Source of the DNA: Acidobacteriaceae bacterium
GTDB lineage: Bacteria; Acidobacteriota; Terriglobia; Bryobacterales; Bryobacteraceae
Assembly (NCBI GenBank): GCA_019244945.1
Contig: JAFASD010000064.1
Span: 1-14,292, forward strand
DNA length: 14,292 nucleotides
Direction of reading: 5' to 3'
In this document: positions 1 to 7,182 of the stretch, in pieces
Layout: each line of letters begins with the position of its first letter
Position numbering within the stretch: position 1 is the stretch's first letter
The notes under the pieces: generated by a model
The model's input: the letters and a program-made list of their open reading frames with translations, nothing else
What the model was told of the DNA's origin: nothing
Database searches by the model: none
Translations under genes and position numbers: made by a program

Positions 1-780
1 TTGCGAGCAAGTGATGCGGTGATTAGCCGGCGAACCGCCATTTTGGAAAAGGCTGAAATTCATCCCCACGCGCGAACCGTCAATGCTCGCGATCGCTTAC
101 TACTCGCCGGTTGTGATCCCGCGATGGCGATTCTTGCTCATCACCTGGGGCAGACGGGCATTGAACTCGTTCTTCTTCATCAAAACAGCTCACGGTCTTT
201 ATCACTCTTGAAGCGAAACCACGTGCACATCGCGGGTACTCATCTGCGACCTCAAACGAGCGGTGAACCGAATATCTCTGCAATTCAGAAACTGTTTCCG
301 GCGGGTTCCGCAGTAGCTATCTCGTTTGCGCGGTGGGAAGAAGGCCTCGTCACCGCGCGCGGAAATCCCAAACACATCAAAGGCGTGGAGGATCTGGCTC
401 GCCGAAATATCACGTTTATAAACCGGGAATTGGGTTCAGGCAGCCGATTATTGTTGGATCGGCATCTCAACCGGCTGAAACTCGACGCAAATCGTGTCCG
501 TGGGTACAATCGCACGGCGCCTGGACATTTAGCCGCTGTCTGGGCGGTAAAAACGGGCGCATCCGATTGCTGCATAGCGACAGAAGCAAGCGCTCGCGTG
601 GTTGGCCTCAATTTCATTCCGCTGGAAGCTTCGCGGTATGACTTCGTGATGCGTGAGCGCGATCTGAAAGTGCGAGCCATGCAGGCGTTGCTCGATGTGA
701 TGAACCGTTCGAGCTTTCGTCTTGAGCTGAATAAAATCGGTGGTTACGACACGACGGTGACCGGCACGCAAGTTCTCTAA
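1..780 (+). CDS. PBP-like substrate-binding domain protein, 5' partial (molybdate/tungstate-type regulator family)
   Basis: The 259 residues visible match the PBP-like domain (PF12727 type) found behind a helix-turn-helix module in molybdate/tungstate-responsive regulators, or fused to MoeA-like proteins. The tell-tale pieces are LLLAGCDPAMAILAHHL near residues 33-49, a glycine/histidine turn HIAGTHL near 76-82, RNITFINRELGSGSR near 134-148 (the ligand-loop region of periplasmic-binding folds), GHLAAVWAVKTGASDCCIA near 176-194, and a GGYDTTVTG end. No signal peptide or membrane segment is visible, so it should be cytoplasmic. The frame is open to base 1 and the apparent TTG start sits on the window edge, so the N-terminus is almost certainly missing. 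The likely role is oxyanion or small-ligand sensing in transcription control. The DNA-binding part is not visible, so that role is inferred. Confidence 0.75.
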   Translation: MRASDAVISRRTAILEKAEIHPHARTVNARDRLLLAGCDPAMAILAHHLGQTGIELVLLHQNSSRSLSLLKRNHVHIAGTHLRPQTSGEPNISAIQKLFPAGSAVAISFARWEEGLVTARGNPKHIKGVEDLARRNITFINRELGSGSRLLLDRHLNRLKLDANRVRGYNRTAPGHLAAVWAVKTGASDCCIATEASARVVGLNFIPLEASRYDFVMRERDLKVRAMQALLDVMNRSSFRLELNKIGGYDTTVTGTQVL

Positions 781-1078
781 GCTTTGTTGGTGCGGAGGCG
801 CCGTTCTTTCACAGACGAAAATTCCACTGCTGGAAAAACGCGGACGTGGCGTGACCCTCATCGACACAAACGCTCCAGGCCGCCCCTGAGCAGCGGCTTG
901 CCTACACTGGAACCTGAATCTATGCGAATCTGGCGATCACACGCGATTACGCTTCTGTTTCAGGCTTTTTCCGATCAGATCATTCCGTCATCCAGTCGCG
1001 GGTCGGGAAGAGAATGCTCTTTTCCAGCCTATTTTTTCGATTGGCGCCGCGTGCGACGCGTTTGCAAGAATAATTCGC
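781..1078. other. Intergenic stretch without a convincing gene
   Basis: About 300 bases separate the PBP-like gene from the TPR gene. I see no ORF here with family-like sequence. A short GC-rich inverted repeat (GCCGC at 879-883, GCGGC at 893-897, 9-nt loop) could end the upstream transcript, but no T-run follows it. A promoter for the TPR gene probably lies in the AT-richer part around 1020-1078, but no pair of -35/-10 boxes with normal spacing stands out. Confidence 0.4.
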
Positions 1079-2275
1079 ATGATCAGAAAGTCAGCCGTGT
1101 TCAATGGCTTGGTCATTTTTTGTTTTTCCGCGTTTCTCGCGTTCTGCCAAACAGATACGCGAAATGATCAAATACAGCTACACTCCCGCCAAGCCCAAGA
1201 AGCTCTTAGAAACAAGCGGCCGGATCTTGCCGCTCAAGAATTCAGCGCAATCGTGGAGCTCGATCCAAATAATATCGAGGCGCGCGGCAATCTAGGAGTG
1301 TTGCTGTTTTTCCAAGGTGATTTCGCCAAAGCCGCGCCGCAGCTTCGCGCCGCGCTCCAACTTCAGCCGGCGCTTTGGAAAATCCAAACCCTTCTCGGGA
1401 TGTGCGAAAAGCGCATCGGCCAAATTTCGGATGCAGAAGCCGATTTGGAGAAGTCGTTTCCGCAATTGACCGATGAAAAGCTGCGCGTGCAGGCGGGAAT
1501 GGAGCTGATCGAGATGTATTACGACGCCGGATCGTTAGACAAAGCGGCGGGAATCGTGACCACTTTGCGACAGATTAAGCCGACCGATGTCGATATTCTC
1601 TATACAGCGCATCGCATCTACTCAGACCTGGCAGACGAAAGCATGTTGAGTCTTGCGATGCTCGCTCCGGAGTCCGCGCGCATGCATCAGCTCATGGCGC
1701 ATGAAGCCGCGAGACAAGGCAACACTGAACAAGCCATCGTCCAATATCGCGAAGCAATGAAGCTTGACCCGAACATCCCTGGGCTTCATTTCGAGTTTGC
1801 TGAGGCGTTAGGCGGTTCTTCGCTCCCCTCTGATCGCGCGCAAGTTGAACGGGAGTACAAAGCGGCTCTAGCGGCCAATCCTTTCGACGAACGGAGCGAG
1901 TGCAGACTGGGTGACATCGCGGCACACGAATCGGATCTTACAGCCGCCGAGGCGCATTACTCGCGCGCGTTACAGTTGCAGCCCAATGACGCTGATGCGA
2001 TTATTGGGCTCGCGAAAACCTACATCTCCATGAACCAGCAGGAGAAGGCGATGCCCCTGCTGGAGCGTGCCGCCCAGCTCGAACCATTTAATGCTGTGAT
2101 TCACTATCACCTTTCTACGCTGTACCGCAAACAAGGCAAAACCGACGATGCGAAGCGCGAGCTGGCTGAATTTCGACGGCTCAGAGGGATGAAAGCAAAG
2201 CTGACCCAGGTTTATCAAGCAATGCGTTTGCATCCTACGGGTCAAGAACAGCCCGATGAGGATGTCCCGAAATGA
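1079..2275 (+). CDS. Secreted/periplasmic tetratricopeptide-repeat (TPR) protein
   Basis: This 398-residue protein begins with a Sec-type leader: basic MIRK, a hydrophobic run to about residue 22, then CQTDTRND. The Cys at 23 is preceded by AF, a poor lipobox, so simple secretion is more likely than lipidation. The rest is about eight or nine TPR units of some 34 residues, for example near 32-65, 66-99, 200-233, 271-304, 305-338 and 339-372. They show the usual alternation of small residues and the helix-ending LDPN/LQPN/LEPF motifs. No catalytic domain is present, so it is probably a protein-protein interaction scaffold in the periplasm. The start is the only reasonable in-frame ATG before the leader; the ribosome site is weak. 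It ends 19 nt before the preferred start of the GH30 gene, so the two are probably co-transcribed. Secreted TPR proteins of this kind are frequent in Acidobacteriota; the partner is unknown. Confidence 0.85.
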   Translation: MIRKSAVFNGLVIFCFSAFLAFCQTDTRNDQIQLHSRQAQEALRNKRPDLAAQEFSAIVELDPNNIEARGNLGVLLFFQGDFAKAAPQLRAALQLQPALWKIQTLLGMCEKRIGQISDAEADLEKSFPQLTDEKLRVQAGMELIEMYYDAGSLDKAAGIVTTLRQIKPTDVDILYTAHRIYSDLADESMLSLAMLAPESARMHQLMAHEAARQGNTEQAIVQYREAMKLDPNIPGLHFEFAEALGGSSLPSDRAQVEREYKAALAANPFDERSECRLGDIAAHESDLTAAEAHYSRALQLQPNDADAIIGLAKTYISMNQQEKAMPLLERAAQLEPFNAVIHYHLSTLYRKQGKTDDAKRELAEFRRLRGMKAKLTQVYQAMRLHPTGQEQPDEDVPK

Positions 2276-2294
2276 TCGGATATTATCGATCAGA

Positions 2295-3707
2295 ATGCAA
2301 GCTAGACTCACCCGCCGCGAAGCTCTCAGAATTGCGCCCGCCAGCGTGGTCGCGCTCGCCTCCGCACAGACCTCCACTTCTCAGGGTGACAGCGAAATCA
2401 CAGTCCGGGTTACTGCCGGGTCGAAGCGATTTGCAGAACAGGCAGCGCTCCGCTGGCAGCCGGACCGCGGGCCTTCGTCTCAATCGATTACGGTCGATCC
2501 CAGCAAAAGCTACCAGGAAATGCTCGGTTTTGGAGCAGCGTTGACCGATGCCGCCTGCTACATGTTCAATCAGCTTCCTCCAGCCCGGCGCGAAGAGCTG
2601 TTTCACACTTTGTTTCATCCCTCGGCGATGAGCCTTAGTGTTTGCCGCATCTGCATCGGCTCGAGCGACTACGCTACCAGGCCCTATAGCTTCGATGAAG
2701 GCGAGCCCGATCCGAAATTACAGCGGTTTTCCATCGATCACGATCGAGAGTACATTATTCCCATCTTGAAGCAAGCGCGCAACGTGAACCCCGAGCTTTT
2801 TCTCCTAGCCTCTCCATGGAGTCCACCTGGCTGGATGAAAGCAAACAATTCCATGCTCGGTGGATGCATTCGGAAGAGATACTTCCCTGTATACGCACGC
2901 TATTTTTCGAAATTTCTTCAGGCCTACGCGGAAGCGGGCGTTCCCGTCAACGCTGTTACTGTCCAAAATGAGGTGGATACCGATCAGGACGGTCGCATGC
3001 CGGCGTCGCTCTGGGGTCAAGAATATGAGATGGAGTTTGTCGCTGCGCATCTTGGACCTCAACTTAAGAAAGACGGAATTAATGCGAAGATTTGGATCCT
3101 GGATCACAATTACAATTTGTGGGGACGCGCCATCTGCGAGCTCGATGATCCCGAAGTGAATCGATACGTGGACGGAATCGCTTGGCACGGCTACGTCGGC
3201 GAGCCATCAGCGATGACCCGAGTCCACGATGCGCACCCCGGAAAGCACGCGTACTGGACCGAGGGCGGCCCTGACATTCAAAGTCGCCGTTACGCGACGG
3301 ACTGGGCAGAATGGAGCGCAACGTTCACCGGCATCCTTCGCAATTGGGCGCGCTGCATCATCGGCTGGAATCTTGCTCTTGATGAAGCCGGCAAGCCAAA
3401 TATCGGACCATTTAGCTGCGGCGGCATTGTTACGATTAACTCTCAATCGAAAGAAATCACCCAGAGCGGAATGTATGCGGCGTTTTCACATTACTCGCGT
3501 GCGGTTCGGCGTGGTGCGCGGCGAATTGCGTCCGATGGAGATCTCCAGAGTGTCTCGCATACCGCATTTGTTAATCCCGATCAAACGCAAGTAACAATCT
3601 TGACCAACTCCGGCGACCAGAAAAGCGTAGCGCTGCGCTCATCGGGAAAACAAACGCAAGTCAATCTGCCGAGCGATTCCATCACCACTCTGACTTGGCG
3701 TTCTTAG
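2295..3707 (+). CDS. GH30 family glycoside hydrolase (glucosylceramidase-like), exported
   Basis: From the 2295 start this is a 470-residue exported glycosidase. A twin-arginine leader is visible (LTRREALRIAPASVVALASA, residues 5-24). The mature part follows the GH30 (β/α)8 plan: YQEMLGFGAALTDAA at 73-87, SPWSPPGWMK at 173-182, VQNE at 223-226 (acid/base Glu226), and YWTEGG at 320-325 (nucleophile Glu323). The C-terminal β-sandwich typical of the family ends at TLTWRS. GH30 enzymes are retaining hydrolases acting on β-glucosyl, β-xylosyl, β-fucosyl or related linkages, and this sequence looks closest to the glucosylceramidase-like group. The exact substrate cannot be read from sequence. Alternative in-frame ATGs lie at 2256 and 2262 and would overlap the TPR gene. 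None has a good Shine-Dalgarno site; 2295 gives the most normal Tat leader length. The neighbouring TonB receptor and GH36-like gene suggest glycan use. Confidence 0.87.
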   Translation: MQARLTRREALRIAPASVVALASAQTSTSQGDSEITVRVTAGSKRFAEQAALRWQPDRGPSSQSITVDPSKSYQEMLGFGAALTDAACYMFNQLPPARREELFHTLFHPSAMSLSVCRICIGSSDYATRPYSFDEGEPDPKLQRFSIDHDREYIIPILKQARNVNPELFLLASPWSPPGWMKANNSMLGGCIRKRYFPVYARYFSKFLQAYAEAGVPVNAVTVQNEVDTDQDGRMPASLWGQEYEMEFVAAHLGPQLKKDGINAKIWILDHNYNLWGRAICELDDPEVNRYVDGIAWHGYVGEPSAMTRVHDAHPGKHAYWTEGGPDIQSRRYATDWAEWSATFTGILRNWARCIIGWNLALDEAGKPNIGPFSCGGIVTINSQSKEITQSGMYAAFSHYSRAVRRGARRIASDGDLQSVSHTAFVNPDQTQVTILTNSGDQKSVALRSSGKQTQVNLPSDSITTLTWRS

Positions 3708-3770
3708 GACGACGCCGCAGCGTTGAGTTGAACTAAGCGCCGAATTTAAAAAGAAAGCCGAACGCCAAGT
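3693..3770. repeat. 11-bp perfect inverted repeat spanning two convergent gene ends
   Basis: ACTTGGCGTTC at 3693-3703 is the exact reverse complement of GAACGCCAAGT at 3760-3770, with 56 nt between. The left arm lies in the last codons of the GH30 gene and the right arm in the last codons of the TonB receptor gene, so each transcript ends its coding part with the same 11 bases. It could form a bidirectional 3' stem in read-through RNA, or it may be chance. Confidence 0.5.
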
Positions 3771-6700
3771 TGTATCTGGCGAGCTCCGTACGTGTTGTTG
3801 GTGGTGTTGTAGTCACCCGTGGTCCCACTAATTATGCCTGCGCTGCCGCCTGCTACTGCGGCATTGGGCAGGTCGAAGTTCGGATGATTCAGTACATTCT
3901 GCGCGTCGATCCGAATCTGAAGCTGACCCGTTTCGTGAGGGAGTGGAAAACGGAAGCTCTTACCCATAGAGAAATCCACGCTGATGAGACCAGGCCCTCT
4001 CAAAATATTACGGCCCGCATTTCCGAACGTACCTGACGCAGGGATCGCCCACGCCGGATCAGTGCAACCGGCAGGCGAAGTTGTACCGTCCGTCAAGAGT
4101 GTACACGGATTAAACCACTCCTGAATCGTTGGATTGGATACATTCGGATTTCCAATTAGGTTCGGATACCATCCTCCCGAAAGAGCCCCGCTATTATTTG
4201 ACGTTCCGACGGTTACGGTAAACGGCTTGCCCGACTCCAGAACGTAGATGGTCGAGGCTTGCCAACCTCCAAGGATTGCGTCAACAATTCCGCCGCGATC
4301 GAGAAATGCTTTGCCCTTTCCGAACGGCAACTGGTACACCACATCGCCTTTAAACATGTGACGGATATCAAAGTTCGAAGGTCCGTAATTCAACGCGGGG
4401 TTGTAGGCATCCTGATAATTCTGACCGCCATCGCGGCTTCCCCATCCGGAAGAATCCTGCTCATCGAGGAATTTGGCGTATGTGTAACTCGTATTAAACT
4501 GCAGACCACTGCTGAATCGTTTAGTAAGAGACAGCTGTAATGAGTGATACCAGGAAACCGCGTTGTAAGTGTTACCGTTGATGGTCTGAAATTGCGGAAA
4601 AGGCCGAAGTGCCTGCCCGTTGCCCGTCGCGGCGCTTTCCGCGATGAGATTCGGTGGCACTTGATTGTAATCGACAGGGAACGATAAGTGAGTCCCATGA
4701 CTACCCACGTAAGCCGCCTCGCCTAGCATCTCAAACGGCAGTTGGTGTTGGATACTGAATGACCACTGTTTGTTGCGAGCCACGGGCGTGTGATACGGAT
4801 AGTAATTCACCGACTGTCCGTTGTAAGCTCCCGGATCATGGGAGGCTGAAACATAGTTCAAGGGTGGATTAGGGTTCGAAAGAATAAAAACCGGCGCTGC
4901 CTGATTCGTCTCGGATATTGACCCGGTGCTATTGGTGCCAAAACCCTCTGCGCCGCCGGCGTACGTGTCGATGCTCCAGTTATAACTGTAAATGCCGAAT
5001 CCGCCCCGCACGACCCAATTGTTCCGGGCGGACCATGCAAAGCCCACACGCGGAAGGACAATGTTGTGGACGGGAGCCTCGATCGAGTTACGCCCGTTGG
5101 GCGCGAACCACATCGCTCCGGGAGTGTTAGTCACCGGGTTAGTAATGGTCGGATCGAAATCGCCGATCCGGTTCGCGGCCTCGTGCCATCCGCCCTGAAT
5201 CTGGTAGCGCAGACCTAAGTTCAGAGTTAGATTGGGCTTCACCTTGTAATCGTCCTGCACAAAGAATTGCGGGCTCTTCTGGCGCATGCCGACAATCGGA
5301 GTATTGGAAGCATTCCACGAATCGACGTATCCGAGCAGAAAGTCGGCATAGGCGACTCCGCCGGATCCAAAAGGCGCCGATTGCGTAAACACACCTGAAA
5401 AGGAGAGAGTCGCTGCGTTGATGTTCCCCCAGGGAGTGGAGTTGTCTTGATAAGCAAGCAGTTCGCCGCCGAATTTCAAAATGTGCCTTCCGCGAATCAT
5501 CGTCACCACATCGGAGGGATCGAAGCTGTTCTCGACGTAAATCGCGTTCGTACCCGGCCCGATCCACGCTACGGGGCCGCTGGTGAATTGGATTGACGGA
5601 GCCACGTTTGCCTTCGCGTAGTCGATACCCAACGATTGCGGCACGCCCTTCCCGAGCGTTTGGGGAGTGAACCAGTTGCCCTGCCGTGTAAATCCAAATC
5701 TGAATTCATTCACCACGTTTGCACTGATAGTCCACACATCTGAAACCTGCGCGTTGTAGCTGTCCACGTCTCCCGTAGTGCAATCCCAAGGACAATCAAA
5801 GCTAGGATAAAAAGCGGGATTATCGCGTTGCGTGATCGAGAAAGTTATCCGGTTCCTGTCGGATATGTTGTAGTCGAGTCTACCGAAATACTTCAGAAAT
5901 GGCGAAGTTTGTGTAAGCGATCCCTGCCAGTTATTTACGTATCCAGGCAAATTGGGCGCCGGAAAAATGTTTTGAATTTTCAGCGCTACCGCGTCAAGCG
6001 GCACGTTAATCGTGTTATTCGGGAACGGGGTGCGGGTTCCTGTAGCGGGGTTGATTGGAGTTGCCGGATTATAGATAGTCGGAAACTCCGACGAATTGAA
6101 ATCACCAGCCCGCATATTCACGGTGCCAAAGCTCCCATCTGTGGGTACCGTCTGAAAGGTGAAGTAGCTCGTGTTGTTAATCGTTTTATCTACGTCGAAG
6201 TAGAAAAAGAATTTGTTCTTTAGAATCGGTCCTCCGATGGCGCCGCCAAAGTTGTTATAGCGGAGATTGCCGACGCTCGGAGCGAAAAAGTCTCTGGCAT
6301 TCAGATAGTTGTTCCTGAAATACTCGTAAGCCGCGCCGTGAAAGTCGTTTGTCCCACCCTTGCTGATCTGGTTAAACGCAGCACCCCCGATGCCGTATTG
6401 AGCGGAGTAAGTCGATGTTTCGATCTGCAGCTCAGACATCGTCTCCATGACTGACGTGTCCGTGTTGGCGCTATGAGGGAGAGTTGTCGAGGCTCCGTCA
6501 GCCAGGAAATTCGAATAGTAGGGCAGATTGCCGTTGACTGCGATCCCAGTCCCAGATCCCGACGCGCCCGGGAGCATTTTAGTGAAATTCCCCCAGCTCT
6601 GACCGACATCCGGCAGGTTGATCATCGTTTTTGCGTCCAGCGTTGTCGATTGTTCGGCGGTTTCGGTCTTCAACATCGTGGCTTCAGCTGTGACCTCCAC

Positions 6701-7075
6701 CTGCTGCTGGGCGGTCCCGACGGAGAGCTGCGCGTTTATGGTGAGCGTCTGCACCTCCACCGTCACTCCATCACGGACGAAACTGTTGAATCCGTGGGCG
6801 ACAAACGTTATTTTGTAGTTTCCGGGAAGGATCGATACCGCGTCGTAAATGCCGTCCTGATTCGTCGTGACGTCCCGTGACACACCGGTGTCCACGTTAA
6901 GAATCGTCACTGTTGCACCCGGCAAAACGGCGCCGCTCGGATCCGTAACTGTGCCGCGAATCTCACCTGAGTTGGCATTTTGGGCCATCGCGAAACCGGC
7001 CGTGCTTAATAGGGAAAACAAAACCGCGAACATCCGGAACAACGTTCGCTGATTAGTTGATGAGCAACTGGGCAT
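3746..7075 (-). CDS. Oar-like TonB-dependent outer-membrane receptor with carboxypeptidase-regulatory-like domain
   Basis: This 1,109-residue protein fits the very large Acidobacteriota family of Oar-like TonB-dependent transporters. The leader ends TAGFAMA before Gln32. A carboxypeptidase-regulatory-like domain follows (GEIRGTVTDPSGAVLPGATV at 38-57, up to about 118). Next come a plug region (VEVTAEA near 126-132, NLPDVGQSWGNF near 153-164, then the DGAST and GGTNDFHGAAYEYFRN elements) and a long β-barrel. The chain ends with aromatic Phe (QLGVRLSF), the usual outer-membrane insertion signal. The role is energised import of large substrates, here probably oligosaccharides judging by flanking glycosidases. 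The start at 7075 was preferred to the upstream ATG at 7216 because it has AGGAG six nt ahead and a proper leader right after it; the longer form would also overlap the divergent gene. It converges on the GH30 gene, with 38 nt between stops. Confidence 0.9.
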   Translation of the reverse strand: MPSCSSTNQRTLFRMFAVLFSLLSTAGFAMAQNANSGEIRGTVTDPSGAVLPGATVTILNVDTGVSRDVTTNQDGIYDAVSILPGNYKITFVAHGFNSFVRDGVTVEVQTLTINAQLSVGTAQQQVEVTAEATMLKTETAEQSTTLDAKTMINLPDVGQSWGNFTKMLPGASGSGTGIAVNGNLPYYSNFLADGASTTLPHSANTDTSVMETMSELQIETSTYSAQYGIGGAAFNQISKGGTNDFHGAAYEYFRNNYLNARDFFAPSVGNLRYNNFGGAIGGPILKNKFFFYFDVDKTINNTSYFTFQTVPTDGSFGTVNMRAGDFNSSEFPTIYNPATPINPATGTRTPFPNNTINVPLDAVALKIQNIFPAPNLPGYVNNWQGSLTQTSPFLKYFGRLDYNISDRNRITFSITQRDNPAFYPSFDCPWDCTTGDVDSYNAQVSDVWTISANVVNEFRFGFTRQGNWFTPQTLGKGVPQSLGIDYAKANVAPSIQFTSGPVAWIGPGTNAIYVENSFDPSDVVTMIRGRHILKFGGELLAYQDNSTPWGNINAATLSFSGVFTQSAPFGSGGVAYADFLLGYVDSWNASNTPIVGMRQKSPQFFVQDDYKVKPNLTLNLGLRYQIQGGWHEAANRIGDFDPTITNPVTNTPGAMWFAPNGRNSIEAPVHNIVLPRVGFAWSARNNWVVRGGFGIYSYNWSIDTYAGGAEGFGTNSTGSISETNQAAPVFILSNPNPPLNYVSASHDPGAYNGQSVNYYPYHTPVARNKQWSFSIQHQLPFEMLGEAAYVGSHGTHLSFPVDYNQVPPNLIAESAATGNGQALRPFPQFQTINGNTYNAVSWYHSLQLSLTKRFSSGLQFNTSYTYAKFLDEQDSSGWGSRDGGQNYQDAYNPALNYGPSNFDIRHMFKGDVVYQLPFGKGKAFLDRGGIVDAILGGWQASTIYVLESGKPFTVTVGTSNNSGALSGGWYPNLIGNPNVSNPTIQEWFNPCTLLTDGTTSPAGCTDPAWAIPASGTFGNAGRNILRGPGLISVDFSMGKSFRFPLPHETGQLQIRIDAQNVLNHPNFDLPNAAVAGGSAGIISGTTGDYNTTNNTYGARQIQLGVRLSF

Positions 7076-7081
7076 GTTCAA

Positions 7082-7086
7082 CTCCT
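7082..7086 (-). promoter_or_regulatory. Ribosome binding site of the TonB receptor gene (AGGAG)
   Basis: Read on the minus strand, AGGAG stands six nt before the ATG at 7075. This strong site decides the start codon against the upstream in-frame ATG at 7216 and those a few codons upstream of 7075. Confidence 0.8.
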
Positions 7087-7103
7087 CGCCTGCTTGACAA
7101 GAC

Positions 7104-7109
7104 ATCATA
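7104..7109 (-). promoter_or_regulatory. Candidate -10 box (TATGAT) for the TonB receptor gene
   Basis: On the minus strand TATGAT lies about 29 nt before the start codon, inside the 107-bp divergent region. TTGCAG stands 15 nt upstream as a weak, slightly close -35. A transcript would start some seven nt downstream and have a short leader holding the AGGAG site. The call rests on one good hexamer only. Confidence 0.35.
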
Positions 7110-7170
7110 TCGTATTTTTCAAACCTGCAAGACTTCTGTGACATAGACTCGAACGTGGAGAATATTACCT

Positions 7171-7182
7171 CTCCGCACGGAG
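7171..7182 (+). promoter_or_regulatory. Small inverted repeat directly before the CRTAC1 gene start
   Basis: CTCCGCACGGAG touches the ATG at 7183. Its GGAG half is the only Shine-Dalgarno-like sequence near the start, yet the spacing is zero. The CTCC half can pair either with this GGAG or with GGAG at 7157-7160, giving two mutually exclusive small hairpins. A translational effect is conceivable but unproven. Confidence 0.3.

Noticed and set aside
800..889. Short protein-like reading with LEKRGRGVTLID after the first gene
   Set aside because: It has no start codon of its own and is too short to tell from chance; I could not match it to a family.
784..1167. ORF of 127 codons between the PBP-like and TPR genes
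   Set aside because: The translation is rich in Arg and Ser without any family pattern, has no ribosome site, and overlaps the signal-peptide region of the TPR gene.
5139..5567. Long alternative-frame ORFs inside the TonB receptor gene and other large genes
   Set aside because: They lie wholly within well-supported genes, are rich in Arg, Ser and Cys, and show no domain pattern.
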